From Apiosordaria backusii (lineage: Eukaryota > Ascomycota > Sordariomycetes > Sordariales > Lasiosphaeriaceae): 64,000 nucleotides of DNA. Shown here piece after piece: positions 22,985 to 36,045 of the stretch. The stretch covers positions 452,501-516,500 of the forward strand of contig JAUKTV010000006.1 of the NCBI GenBank assembly GCA_030549205.1. The letters run 5' to 3'. Position numbers and translations under genes: made by a program. The notes beneath the pieces are model-generated. The model saw only the letters and a program-made list of their open reading frames with translations, was not told where the DNA came from and made no database searches. Numbering within the stretch: the stretch's first letter is position 1; each line of letters begins with the position of its first letter.

Positions 22985-25872
22985 TCACCTCCCCGGTGGC
23001 CGTTGCCGCATTGACTCGGTTGAAGTCAAATCACCATCAGGCGACTTGGTAGACTCGACCTTTGGGACCGTGACAGGACTCAATCCTCCGTAAAAGGTTG
23101 CCGCCCCTGGAACTACACTGGAGACCGGAATCTTCTGAAGCCCTAGGCCTGCAAGAAGTACGGAGGCTCCGAACCCAACAGCCGGGAACGGAAGCGAAGC
23201 CGTGAGTGAAGCTAGGTTGAGCCTGACTTCGGCGACGTCCCTGATATTCCCCAGACCCCGGAGTAGTCGGGACGCTTCAGCGGCACCAAGATGACGGGCG
23301 CTCATGGACGCCAGCTGCAGTGAGCCGACGGTGACAAGGTCAGCGGGTCGCGAAGAGAAAACGGGAAACATGTCCGATTCTGTGTCCGACGTCGATATCT
23401 CGTCCTGGTCCAACGTGGTGCTAGACAGAAAACTACACCTGCTCGCCCGCCTGCTCTGCTCGCTACTCGAGAAGCCGGTAGATATGCTTGATACGCCAGA
23501 AGCCCGGCGGCGAGCAGCTGGGTTTGCCTGTCCGGCGGGAGTCGGGGATAAAGGCTCGGGGTCCGGGACACAAATACCTGGGCGTGGAGCTGCTATTTGG
23601 GACAATTGAGACCATATGGGGCCTGTCTTGGAGTTTGTTTGCATTGGTGACCGATATCCAGGATGCGGAGATAAACTTGACGGAGATTCGGCGAAATCCG
23701 ACTGGCTCAAAGCTGGGCTGACTGCTGATGTGAGCTGGTGCAGCACCGCGGTGAAAACCATGTAAGGCAACAAGGGTGGTAGATACGCAAGAGAATGCCG
23801 AGTCTGGTAGGTGCCGGTGAGTGAGATTATGGTTTCTGAGGCCTTGTGGCATATGGTACTAGGCGTGACGGCACCGGGCAGTTTCGGAGGCAAACCATCC
23901 ACGAGGCTGATTGAGCTCAAGACGAAGGGCCGCATCAAGTTGAGCATGCAAAAGTGGTACCAGATCCTGGAGGCCAAAGCCACAGAAAGGTCAGTATGTG
24001 TCTGTAAATAATGAGCTGCTGAAGAGCATGACGGGCAAGGGTATTTGGTTACTGTGCAAGCAGTCTGTCTGGCGTGGTGCTAGACACTGATGGGGCCGAT
24101 TCAACAAATTGACGATACGAACAAACACATCTGTCATACGCGCCCTCAAGATCGCCAGCTGTCATGGCCCTAGAGTAGTTATAAGACAGAAACGTGTGCG
24201 CTGCCTCTGTGACTTCAAAGACAAACCTCTCCGTTGGTGGACAATATCGTAGTTCAGCAAAGAATTGCGTCTGCAACGCGATACCTGCCCACAAGTCAAT
24301 CAACAGAACATATGAGTCTCAACAAAGCCAGCTGGACAAGAACAAACCTCGCTCTACGCGCGTCTGGGGAGTGTCCTCATCGACACTCGCAGGGTCGGGT
24401 TGCAGCCGTATGAACAACGGTCCGGCTTTTGGCTCGAGATCTCCTGTCAACAGGCGAAAGAATCTGACATATTTGGTTTCTCCTGGTCAGCAGGGACCTC
24501 ACAGTGGCTTGAAAGGCACACACCTCATCAGAGAAAAGACCCCGCAGTATGCTAGTGCTCGTACTACTCTGAAATCATTTTCGTTTCCGTCAGGGTCATG
24601 AGACCCTAGAACGAGGTGGACCGACGCCCTGACGGACTCCCGAATGAGTGTTTCGGCCTCCTCGTCATTCCCCTGGCTCATCTCTCCCAGAGCAAGGACC
24701 CCAAGAGCCTGTATGCTTGGCAGATTTACGTGGTTGTTTTCGGCAGCAAGCAATCTCTTTGCCTCACCCACAAAGGCGTCCCCAAAGCTGGTCCTAGAGA
24801 TTAGTTGCGAAGTGGCGTTAAAGAGCCTACACGCGGTACCAAGTATGGCATTCACCAGTGCTTCGGAGCAATATCGCGCAGTGCCCTCTCGAAAATCCTT
24901 GATGAAGTGCGAGGGAGATATCAATGACAAGCAGGGAAACTGGCCTGAGAAGAACCTCGAGAGGAGTCGCTGGATAAGATGTGTGTCTGAAGTAACTGTA
25001 GTCCAGGTCCGAACAATAGGCCCATACGAGTTTGTGCTCGGAATCAGGGGGGAAGCTGCGGGTCCTGCTGTGCCCAATGGGGGGTTCAATGGGTGAGAGG
25101 CTTCGCCGGTGGACGACAAACGCGGGTGAATGGAGGTTCCGTGTTTCTGTAGCGATATACGATCTCCAGGAGCGACTAAGCCAACCGAAAAACTAGAGCG
25201 GGAAGCAGGCTCGAACGCATGACAGGCATTAGCACCACTGCCTCCCTCGTTACCTGGCCCATCATCAGTAGTAAATACATCAAGGGTATCGGATCCTGGT
25301 TCCGGGAAGCCGCCAGCCGGCAAACCCCCGATTCCAAACAGTGTCGGGACATATGGCGACTGGAAAGGTGCAGGCATCAAATTATTTGTGCCACTGGCAC
25401 TGGTGGGCGTGCCCCCCAAGAAACTCCCGTGAGCCTGTGAGTCCGGCAAGCCCCTTAATGAACGAATCCATTCGGCAATGGCATCCGGGGATTCGTCAGC
25501 GCGCATGCGGTCCTGGACCGCCTCCCATTGATCCGGCTTGTTATCAACGAGTGCCTGGATGACCGCCTCGCCTTGCCGCTGTTCCGTCCTGAGTCTTTCG
25601 ATTTCGGATCGTAGATGGTCTTTTGTCCTCCATTTCTTGTCCTCGTACGAACATTCCTCGCCCCTCGACCTGCAACGCCGACAAGGGATCTGTCCATCGC
25701 ACTAATGAGCCACTGTTAGCTAGGTTGCAGAGGGAGAAGAACATGAACTGAGGCTTGCGGGAAGGGCTACATGTAAGTGAAGCTTTGCAGACAGAAAAAA
25801 GATGCGTATTACCTTGGTTCTCTTCTTGCGGCAGACCAAACATGCGTTTGGAGTAAGGTGCTGTCTGGGCAT
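22985..25872 (-). CDS. Zn(II)2Cys6 fungal transcription factor
   Basis: Nuclear sequence-specific regulator of the fungal binuclear zinc cluster class, predicted 855 residues. Exons are 25872-25813, 25701-24524, 24463-24348, 24284-24053 and 23966-22985, summing to 856 codons in frame. The zinc cluster is split by the first intron: [11 protein letters not shown] joins [17 protein letters not shown], giving the six expected cysteines near residues 11-37. A coiled-coil-like linker follows ([15 protein letters not shown]). A fungal middle homology region spans exons 2-5 ([39 protein letters not shown]), which recalls NirA-type factors. The Ser/Pro-rich C-terminal exon may be an activation region. 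Target genes cannot be deduced. It lies tail-to-tail with the PDI-like gene, 259 bp apart. Confidence 0.88.
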
Positions 25873-27418
25873 CTTGTGGCACGGAAGGGCAGGAAAGCCG
25901 TGGGAGATTGCTCGTTTTGATGCCCCATGCTTTGTTGCCAGAGAGATGCGCAATGATCGCCTCGGCAGAGAGAGTTGCGCGAGGCAAGTCGAAGATCAGA
26001 GCTGTTGTTCGGATATCGACCAACTATGTATTCTCTCTGAACAAAGACCTGCTGAATTGAAGGACAGGCCCATGTCAGCCCTGCTGCGTTGAGGATGACA
26101 CCGCTGGAACCGACCTGGGTGAACCGGAGACTGTTGTTGGAGGAACTACAGCGGTCAAGGCTCATCAGCCAAGTCTCGATGACCGTTCGGTAGAGATGTC
26201 ATGAATATGGGACTAAGTAGGGCTGTCGAATCTGGGCATGGATGACATGTTCGCGCTTTTTGCAAGTCCAGTGACCTCAGCTGCTAAGCCCCTTCCCCCA
26301 GGACTGGACGGGAGTGTCGTGTACGATTGAGATGCATGTACCGTTTCGAGATTGGCTGGAGCGTCCGGAGGTGATCCAAGATCGATATTGAAGCAGCCCC
26401 AATACCCCGCGGAAACCCTGCCGATGTACATGATAGCTCGGCCACGGACATGGAACTGATCCTGATGTGCTTCGTCCAGTCTCGGCTGATACCCTTGGCC
26501 AGGAGTCCCCTGCTACGGTCTTGACTGGGAGGTGAGGGGCTGAATCTCATCCTGGATAGGCGACATGGAGTTTATTACCCAAGTCGGCGAGATGCAATGA
26601 GCTGTCAGAAGTCAGAGCGAGAAAGCGGGAACCATGATGACTGATGACGACAGAGAACCGTGCCATGGCCGCATATCCGCATCTACCATTGGCTTCCAAG
26701 CTTGAGGTTCCGGGGTTTTGCATTGGATACTTCTTCCTCCATTCTCGCAAGACCACCCAAACCGAACCCTAGCCGAGACCTGACAAGTGCGCAGTAATGG
26801 ATGCTTTCTGTGTATTTCTCGAAGCAGCAAGTCAGGGCTCTCAGATTAGCGGTCTACACAGTATAATATCAGAAATTGTTGTGCTCGTAATGATTGATGG
26901 ATGTTGCGATACCTACATTGAGTGGTAGCATGGTGACCACCGCCAAAGTGCGGCTGACGCGTGCTATGGCAACGAACAGATGACCGAATGCAATAAGGGA
27001 ATACGACAATACAAGTAAACCTTATCTACTGATTTTGTGGATCATGTAGGAGACCATACTGTCAGTGCGCCATCTGTGCAGAAATGTCCAAGGACAGCTG
27101 GAGCATGAACTCGACGATGAATAAGCGTGGCATCAAGTTCAGGAAACGAGATAATGGTTGCATCAAGAAGCACGGGAAACAGGTTTAGTACTGCAGTTAA
27201 ATGCAAACATGGAAGAAGACCTACGGCTGGACATATATGACAACAACGTCAGCATGAGGCCAAGGAGATGGAAGGGGTGGTCGTCAAGGTAAGCACGTGA
27301 CTGCGGGCCGAGATTGCCCCACCTTTTTCTTTTCGCAGCCGGGATTTTTGTCGGCGGCAAGCACCTTGGTGGACAACCAACATACAACCCGGAGAGTGCT
27401 TGCTTGTGAGAGCCCAAC
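25873..27418. other. Intergenic region between divergent genes
   Basis: About 1.5 kb separates the zinc-cluster gene (-) and uS19m (+). It must hold both promoters and possibly a long 5' UTR of the regulator. I see no coding frame with family resemblance and no repeat. Confidence 0.5.
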
Positions 27419-27909
27419 ATGCAGCCAACGAGGTGCCTGCTCAAGCGCTCGGTCTGGAAAGGTAAGCTACATCGAGCCCTCGTCCTGTAGCGCCCTGCTA
27501 TTTTGTTCTTGACCGGGAAACTCGCTGACTGGAACAGGCCCGCATATTGTCCCGTAAGACCCATCGTCCTCTTCCCGACCCGCCGCCGCTTCAAGGGCAG
27601 CATGCTTCCCGGCCAGCAGCTGACAAGCCTAGGCTTCCAATTGTACGGCCAGAGCCAGGACAAAAGATCGCCCCGATTCGGACTCAGGCCCGGTCAGCCA
27701 CCATTCTCCCCAACTTTGTCGGGCTCAAGTTCCAGGTGCACAACGGCAAGGTCTACCATGATGTAACCATCACCGAAGAAATGGTGGGGCATAAGCTCGG
27801 CGAGTTTTCAACGTACGAATCACTACTATCAAGAGCCCGTGGGGCAGGAACACGAGCGCTGACTGCTGGACTTAGGACACGAAAACCGTTTATTTGGGGC
27901 AAGAAATAA
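27419..27909 (+). CDS. rsm19: Mitochondrial small-subunit ribosomal protein uS19m
   Basis: Component of the mitoribosome small-subunit head. The predicted protein has 90 residues, the usual length. Exons are 27419-27461, 27538-27553 (16 nt), 27633-27812 and 27876-27909. Splicing gives [20 protein letters not shown], then a basic loop, then the family core [22 protein letters not shown] and [10 protein letters not shown], ending [11 protein letters not shown]. Each intron has GT-AG ends and a CTGAC-type branch. Without the last splice the frame would run through unrelated sequence, so the 34-nt last exon is well supported by the GEFS-TTRK join. It is convergent with TAF10. Confidence 0.93.
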
Positions 27910-28403
27910 GAAAATAAGAGACTACGTAACCCGCTTTGGGATATCATGATACCCAGCCCCTGACATCTTCCCTTACGGAAAGATGTGGAAGAATGTACAT
28001 TAGTCTGTACAACCACTGTATCAATAATATTAGGAGGCACTAAGTGTATGCCGTGGTCCAAGCAAAGGGATCAGCGAGGAGACGTCCCGCTGGCATGATC
28101 GCCGAAAAAGCGCGAGGGCTTCCAGAAGAAACAGGATCTAAGCATCGAAAGGAGTTTATCATTTTTGAGCCATGGCAAAGGATCTCTGGTTGGCCAGCTT
28201 CCCATACAAACACAAAGAATCCGTACCAGAATAACGCCCAGACCTCCGTCCTGACCCCTAAACGCCTTGTGTTGACTAACCCTTGATTGAGATAGAGAAA
28301 GAAAATTCCCGTGCCTGCCCATGATCCGCCTGTCCACCTTGCTTGTGTTTATGTTGATGACTCCGCGTCCCAGAAATGTTGAACGGTCCGATGCCCACAA
28401 AGT
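27910..28403. other. 3' region between convergent genes
   Basis: This 494-bp stretch lies between the stops of uS19m (+) and TAF10 (-) and should hold both 3' UTRs. No other feature is visible. Confidence 0.5.
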
Positions 28404-29112
<709 letters not shown>

Positions 29113-29578
29113 CCTGAATTGCTGCTGGTGTTGTTGTTCAGCGGTGGCGATGATGCAATGTCGAAGGACTGCGTTGGAGGCAGCGATGAGATGCGCGCGA
29201 CAGGCGAGTGCGCGATCACGTGGGTTGATTATGGTATGTATCAACTGCACCGAAAGTCGAATATCGACAGAAAGAAAAATCCAGTGCCTGATGTACACTA
29301 TTATCTGACCGTTTGGCAGCAAAAAAGGGCACACTGGTTGGCCAAAAGAGAAGGTCGCTAGTCTAGGCTGATGGATGCTCCAGGGCCTCAGTGTTGGGAA
29401 CAAAGCTGCTACTGTGCGCGCACACTGTGCTGAACCTCGAACAAGACAAAACAAGAGTCGCCTCCGCCAAAATGGCAGGATAATTCATTATTGTATTGTA
29501 TTCCATAGCTTGCACTAGTAAGCAGCATGTCCTGATAGTCACTACAGATACCTCCCTCAAGACCGCATGGCTTCCCCC
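29113..29578. other. Spacer between TAF10 and MRE11
   Basis: 466 bp between two minus-strand genes, containing the TAF10 promoter and the MRE11 3' UTR. No further feature is seen. Confidence 0.5.
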
Positions 29579-31904
29579 TCACCGCCGCTTCGCCCTCTTT
29601 GCAGGCATGGTTTCGAAAGCATCATCGTCCTCTGAGATCTCATCATCGCTAATCTCAATGGCCTTCTGCGTCGCGTCTACCGGCTTTTGCGACTGCGAGG
29701 CAAAGTTGAGCGTGGTTTGTCGAGTGCTCTTGGCAGCCGCCCGGGTGGGACGCGTTGGAGGTGGCTCAAAATCGTCGTCCTCCATGATCACGTCCTCTTC
29801 TTCCTCATCGCTCTGCTCAAAAGGGTTTGGTTTCTTTCGACCCCTCGCAGGTGCCTTCTTGGGTGCAGCAGCTTTCTTCGCGGGCGCTGCCGCTTTCTTG
29901 GCAGGTGCTGCTTTCTTGGTGGGCGCAGTGGCAGTCTTTCGCGTTCCTCGTGTTGCTCGCTTTGGCTCCGCCGCGACTGGCTCTTCTTCCAGCATCTCCT
30001 CGTCCTCGTAACTGAAGACAACGCCCGAGGTAGGCTGAGTGCGACCCCGGATCTTGGGAGCGGTAGGGGGTGAAGCTGCAGCCAGCTCTTCGAGTGCTTC
30101 TGGCTGCGCGTGCCAGTGGCCATCCAGGTCGGAATCCCAGCCATCGGGCTTGGGTTTGAACCTTCTCTTGCGTTGTGCCTGCTTGTGCTGACCAACGACG
30201 AAATCCTTTTCCATGACCTTTTTATATTCCTCGATTTGTGCTTCCAAATCATCAGTCACCTTTTCGTCATCAAGCTGCAGGAGCCCCTTGACTTGGGTGG
30301 AGAGCGACTCGATCAGAAACATTTCCACGGCGTGCTTGTCATCCTTGTTGACAAACTGATTTACCGCATCCCCAAAGGGCGCCTGTGGTAAGATCTTCAA
30401 TGACTGCTGGGCAAAGTATTCTTGCACGAGAGTGTCGACTTTGATGGTGTCGACCGATTCGAGCGCTTCCGCAACACCTTCTCGAATTTGCTTGGAGTCG
30501 TTTGGGATTTTCCCTGTGTGTCGTTAGTCTGGCATGTGCCCGCTCCTGTTGTGGCTTCCACTCACTGGTGACCGCTGTCTTCTTTCGGTAGAAATATACC
30601 ACGTCGTTCTGATTTGCCACCCTGTTGGCGAACCTGTTGGAGAAGCGCTGGGGGTTTTCCACATCAAATTTGGACCCTTCCGGAGCCGTGTATTCCACCT
30701 TGAGACGGATCAGGGGAAGCGGTGGTTCCTCGTCGCCAACAGACTCACTGCCGTGGGTGGATTCCCACAAGGCATGTGCCTCCTTAATCATCTCGTCGAC
30801 GACTGTCATCAGACGTTTGGTGACTTCTTGGCGATTGTCCTGCTTCTTCTCGAGCCCCTTGAACCTTTTATCTGTTGCCAATACAATTTCCCTTGTGACA
30901 AACGGTCTAACCGTTTTCAAAGGAATCTTTTCCACTGTGAAGCGTCTTCCCGTGATGTTGAGGATCGCAACCTGCTTTGTTACCGCCTCGCCATCAACGA
31001 GAGAAGTGGCTATGGAGGAACCGGGTTGAATGACGTGGAAATTGGCGATGTCATTCTTTGTAGGGTCGATAAGACATTCGTGTTCATGGCCCCAAATGAC
31101 AAGATCCATAAATTCAGGCAGCATATTTTCTGAGACGTAGCTGGTGGGTGTGTGGGCGTAGTGGTTTTGATGAAGTGTCAGCAGGTTGAAGAATTCGTTC
31201 TTTTGTTGGCCTGGTCGATAGAAGTGGACCTTGTTGTCCCGGAACGTCCTGTGCATGCGCTCATCACGCACATTGCTCAGTCCATAGAGAGCCAGTTTGG
31301 TCTCTCCCTTTTGTAAAAGGACCGGCTTGACGTGGATGTTGTCTGCTTCAGGCACTCGGCCAAAGTAGTTGACGAGCCCGGCAGCTTGTAGCAAATCGAG
31401 AGAACAGTAATGCCCGTCGCCGCTGGGATCATCGTGGTTTCCGTGGATGGAGAAGACTGGAATAGAGATGTTGATATCAGGATCCTGGTAGTTGACACAA
31501 TCGGCCTTCCCATCAAAGACCTCTTGCGGATCACTCAGAAACTCCAACTCGCAAGGCTTCATGCCCAGGCAGTTTTTCCTAAGAGATTGTATAACTTGGT
31601 ACATGGACTTCCGAGATGGTTTGTTGTCGTGGAAGAGGTCACCGCCAAGAAGAACCATGTCGACGTCCTGGTTTTTGGCTATTTGCATAATCTCGTCAAA
31701 GGTCTGCCAGCTGTCGTCTTTCCGGATGGGGTCTCGTTCTGCATAGCCCACATGATTATCGGTTGACACCAATATGCGGATAGTATCTTCCTCTGTTATC
31801 GTTGTTGTGCCGTTATTAGTATCGACAAAGTCTTGGACAGGGACCACCATATTGACCCACCTAGAGCTTGAGGCATCTTGGAGAACCGATAGACGCTGCG
31901 TCAT
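29579..31904 (-). CDS. mre11: Double-strand break repair nuclease MRE11
   Basis: Nuclease subunit of the MRX/MRN complex that processes DNA double-strand breaks and signals to Tel1/ATM. Exons are 31904-30566 and 30513-29579, joined at TAVT-RKIPNDSK, giving 757 residues. All phosphodiesterase motifs are present: DNH (49-51), GGDLFHDN (D89), GNHD (155-158), LHQNH (H248) and GHEHE (H273, H275). A capping domain follows. The C-terminal part is rich in Lys/Ala/Pro repeats and acidic Ser clusters, and includes the QTTLNF-type patch common in fungal MRE11 tails. An in-frame ATG at 31961 could add 19 residues. I prefer 31904, but neither is certain, because fungal relatives begin closer to the [13 protein letters not shown] motif. 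Confidence 0.97.
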
Positions 31905-32820
31905 GCGATGCCAAGGTGAGAGGAGCAGGAACGGTCTGAACTTCGGAAGAGTCGAGGACACCGATCAGAGTGTTGGGCACTGGGGTGGTATTGGTCGTGA
32001 TTGCTTGTCCCTGTGGTCGTGTTAAATTCTGTATTGGGCTGCTTCCAGGTCAAAGGCTGTGGTCAAAGAGGCGCGTTCTGGGGAGCTCGGAACGCGACCA
32101 CTGCACGCGCAGTCACGGGTACAGACCCACTATTAATGGGAGCTTTCAGCCTCGCTCGGTGCAGGCAAGTGGCGCTGGAGTGGAGGCTGCCGAAAGTACA
32201 AGGTACCTTGCCTAATGCACGCAGGACTCGATATCCGTGACAGGGATGTAGATAGATGAAGCCTCCAAAAGTCGTGATAAGCCCTGGAAGTTGAAGCCGA
32301 GTCTTCTAGATCGAGAATGGCAGATGCTCCAAACCTGACCCGTACTACCCGGCGCACCCGTTTGTTTGAGAGGGGAGCTGATCGGCCTTCGGTGACAGCT
32401 GTCGCCAACAGAGGTACGAGGGCTGCCTTCACATCTGACCGACTGAGGTCTTCCCCTATTCCCGCTTGTAAGTGAGGACCAGCGCCCCAGCCGCCTTTTT
32501 CAGTAATTGCTCCCCCCTTTCGCTTTTGCTCTCTCTGTGACCGCGTCTCCTACCTATATTGCTTTTATTGCATCATGCCCCACGGCACCACTCGCAGCTT
32601 TTGCTCGCAGCCTTCCCAACCCACTCCTTCCCTTCCTTTCTTCTTCACTTTCACCACTGCTTGGTCTCGATGGCCAGTTCCCGCAGAGGATACCTTCTTC
32701 TACTGCTCTTCACTTCTTTCTCCCAGCTTCCCCTTTTTTCCCTCTTTTCATCTACGTCTTCCGCGGCTCCATCCGCTTTTCTGAGCAAAAAGATACTTCG
32801 ACCCCCATCAGTTCTTCGCA
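31905..32820. other. Divergent promoter region MRE11 / APC10
   Basis: A shared upstream region of 916 bp. The APC10-proximal part (about 32490-32800) is strongly pyrimidine-rich, as in many fungal core promoters and 5' leaders. It contains the upstream reading frames described separately. Confidence 0.55.
32575..32784 (+). other. Upstream ORF in the APC10 leader
   Basis: A 69-codon ATG frame ends 36 bp before the APC10 start. A second ATG at 32671 opens another frame that runs to 32897 and overlaps the APC10 start in a different frame. If the transcript begins upstream of 32575, both would be expected to reduce APC10 translation. The transcription start is unknown. Confidence 0.35.
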
Positions 32821-34129
32821 ATGCTTCGCAGCCAACCTCGTCGCGTTGCAGTGCAGCGGAAGCGACGTGTGCTGGGAGAGCTCGATACCAATCATGATCT
32901 CAATCTCACTCGCAGTCGCCCTGCCAAGCGGGCACCCATAATCTTCGAGAAAGAGAACAAGACGGCGGTTCTGGAGGGGGTGCGGCGTGGCATTTACGAC
33001 TTGAATGAGGTGGTAGCATTGACTGACTATCAGGGTACTTCTCCCACAGTCTCAGTCGGAAACACCCGGATTGCCTCTCAAACTCAGCCTCAGGCTCAAC
33101 ACCCGTCTCCTGCCATTCCTCATCTCGAAGACTCGCCATTGGAAGACGAGGAGGTTGAAATGGAAGACAACGATATCCAGGTCAGCGAGCTGGCCGCCAG
33201 AGACCCTCAAGACCATCCCGATGGAGGGCTTGAGGAAGAACCTGAGCATGATGAACCGGAGCCCGAAGACGGGGGCCTTGATCCTTATGGGTATAGAGAG
33301 CCTCCCGATGACGAAACATACTACAGCGAAGAATACATGGACGAGGACGATTTTGACGACGACCAGGAACACGACGGTTCCGGCCAGGCCCAGGAACCTC
33401 CATTTGATCCAGCTGCCATCGGTTTAAAGGAGATCAACAACCTTGCCCATTTTGGAGTCAGCAGTCACAAGCCTGGAAACGGAGTTGCCGAGCTGCTCAG
33501 CGAGGATACTGACAAATACTGGCAGTAAGTCCTCCTCCTTGGTTGAACGTGCGGGACCTCCAGCGTGCTGACTAAGTTACAGGTCGGACGGCCAGCAACC
33601 TCACCTGCTCACGATGCATTTTGTGCGCCGTGTCGAGATCCGCGCCATTCGGTTCTACGTTGACTACAATCAAGATGAGTCATATACTCCTACCAACATC
33701 GTCTTTTATGCTGGAACGAGCTCCCACGATCTGATCCAGTTTGCCGAGGTGCCCCTTGCCAATCCTGTCGGTTGGCAAAACGTACCCATCAGTGATGCCG
33801 GTGGCGGCCATGATGGACATTCGTTATGCTGCTGGGTAGTACAGATGCACGTCAAAGAAAACCACCAGAACGGCAAAGACACCCACATTCGCGGCATCAA
33901 GATCTATGGCCTGGATGAAAACCTGCTGGGAGGAGTGGCGCCAGAGTCGGTTCAGGAACCCAGCATCAATCTCACTCGCCCTTCCGACCGAGCCACGTTG
34001 CAAAATTTGGCGGTGGATGAGGATGAGACCCTCCAGGAGCTTCTCGACTCATTCGATCGATACCCGCTTTCTGGGGCTGGGAGCTTCTCAAACTTTCCGG
34101 AGTTTATGCGGGAGCCCGAGATTCGTTGA
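32821..34129 (+). CDS. apc10: Anaphase-promoting complex subunit 10 (DOC1)
   Basis: Substrate-recognition and processivity subunit of the APC/C ubiquitin ligase. Exons are 32821-33524 and 33583-34129, giving 416 residues. The DOC/galactose-binding-like domain covers roughly residues 200-370: GLKEINNLAHFGVSSHKPGN, then after the intron HFVRRVEIRAIRFYVDYNQD, ESYTPTN, and HIRGIKIYG. The N-terminal ~190 residues form an acidic, disordered extension (EDEEVEMEDND and similar) that makes the protein larger than the yeast one. Such extensions are seen in filamentous fungi. The intron has GTAAGT and GCTGACTAAG...CAG signals. Confidence 0.95.
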
Positions 34130-34627
34130 ACAAGCAATCGTCTTTCACATCACCTGTCGCCGAGTACACCCGCGAGGCGCTGGGATAGATGGATATTGAC
34201 AACTGGAAGAGTTTTGCATGGATATGGCGTTTGGTGGACGACAAAATTCTGGTTCTTTGGGTTGGGGAGGCATGGATACTAGATACCCAGTTTGCTGTTC
34301 AAGTTATTAGTGGTGGGTGGACGTGACAATCTTGTCGGTGGTATCAATAGCCACAAGCCACAAGTTGTAGCGCGCAGGAGCCTAGATGGGCTATAACCCT
34401 CGAGAATGTGGCCATGAATGACAAATATGAAAGAGAAAATAAACTCCCTTATTACACCTGTGATTTGACTTTTTTTTGGTGCCTATCAACCATCTTTTGT
34501 CCACATCGTGACTGGATTCCCAAGAATAAGAGGATCGCCACAACAATAGTTATTTCATCTAGCCCGAGCGCCTGTCCCAGCCTTAATTCAGGCCATGACC
34601 GACCGCTGTCAACTGCAAGCCCCGTTG
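34130..34627. other. 3' region between convergent genes
   Basis: 498 bp between APC10 (+) and the SDR gene (-). It should hold both 3' UTRs. No other feature is visible. Confidence 0.5.
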
Positions 34628-35594
34628 CTAATCATGATTTTTGAGAATGGAACAATTGTTGAGCAACCATGGAGATGTGTTTCTGCGTCCCTCGGCCACC
34701 ACGCTGAGAGAGACGTCCTCCCACGCGTCCGTAAGCTGCAGATGCTCATTGCATTTCTGACGGATGGCATCCAGCGCATCTGCTCCGAGCACAACACGCA
34801 CTGGAAGAGGACGTCCTTTGGCCAGACCCTCCGCTTTGATTACATCAACAATGGCGACAGGGAGCTTGGTGATATCACCTGGCACCTTGGGCATGTCACC
34901 GGCGCCAAACACTTTGCCAAACAGGGTGATGTAGTCGTCAATGGCCGGAAGGCCACCGAAAGGCTCACCCTGCCGAGGCTCGGTAAGGCCAGTCTCAAAA
35001 CCACCGGGCTCAAAGATGAGTGAACGCAGGCTGAGCGGAGAGATCTCCTTATCCAGCCCCTCGGCGAACACAAATTGCTTGCGTGTTAGAGGACGCCGAG
35101 AAGGATAGTAGAAGGGAAAACAGACTGGTTAAAGAAGCCTTGCATATGGAGTAGGTTGAGAAGAATGGCAGATTTACCCAGCCCAACCCGGCGCCGACAA
35201 AGGTTATCGTTCCGGCTTTGGCAGCGCGCATATGAGGAACCACAGCCTGGGTAACTTTGATGGCGCCAAACAAGTTCACCTCGAAGATGGACTTGACGAA
35301 TGCTTCGTCAGCTTCCTCAATGGAAGACATGCGAGATTTGCCGGCGTTGTTGACGAGAACATCAATGTGGCCATAAATGGAGACGGCCTGGAGGACGGTG
35401 GATTGGACCTCGGACAACGGGGCAGTCACGTTGAGGTCCAAGAGTGCGATATTCTCAGACTGAATATGACTGAGGCGGGCGAGAGCGTTACGACCCGTGG
35501 CAATGGCTTTATCTCCTCTCGCAGCGACCTCCTGAACAAGAGCGAGGCCCATGCCCGAGGTGCTGCCTGTGATGAACCAAACTTGGGGGGCCAT
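34628..35594 (-). CDS. Short-chain dehydrogenase/reductase, exon junction unresolved
   Basis: NAD(P)-dependent oxidoreductase of the classical SDR family. The first part (from 35594) has the Rossmann motif TGSTSGMG at residues 10-17, the NNAG motif, and the catalytic YSICK at the expected distance. The second part (from about 35085 to 34628) has EGLDKEI...SLIFEPGGFETG and a C-terminal region typical of this family. Between them an intron is expected, but the two frames do not match. GT donors downstream of YSICK (near 35130) are in the wrong phase for the only good acceptor (CGCAAG, just before 35079). A donor at TGG-GTAAAT (start near 35178) is in phase with that acceptor but removes YSICK. 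The gene may be frameshifted, or use a non-GT donor, or carry a sequence error. Confidence 0.8.
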
Positions 35595-36045
35595 TGTGGT
35601 GATTCGCAGAGAAACTGAGGCAGCGGTTGAAGGAGGAGGAAATATGGCAATACCACAAGAGAAGAAGATCCATCAATATGTTTATTTATAATTGTTTCCA
35701 CCTCCATCAGAGCTGAATGCCGTAGGCTCACGAAATGTACTCGACATAGTACCCTGTCTCGGGAGAAACTGAAGCCTATAGTAGTACAAACATATACAGA
35801 GGCGGAGGGAGACAACTAGTGCCTAAAAATGTATGTCAACAAACCTCAGGGGGCTGTTTCCTCACGCCCCGGATTTATCGCACATAAGGTAAGCACCTGG
35901 CTTATGAACTCCGTCTCCCCACTGCCCCGCCCCCGCTGCACGAACTTCCACTTGGGTTGCGCTGCATCAGCCACGCCTGGCCCCTCATATATGTGAGCTC
36001 GGTCAGCACGAACTGGCGGTTACTCGATGAAACGGTGTCAAAGCT
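35595..36045. other. Divergent promoter region
   Basis: 451 bp shared upstream region of the SDR gene (-) and the Pof1-like gene (+). No specific site is recognised. Confidence 0.45.

Noticed and set aside
30534..31133. 199-codon plus-strand frame
   Set aside because: It is antisense to MRE11 and has no resemblance to any family.
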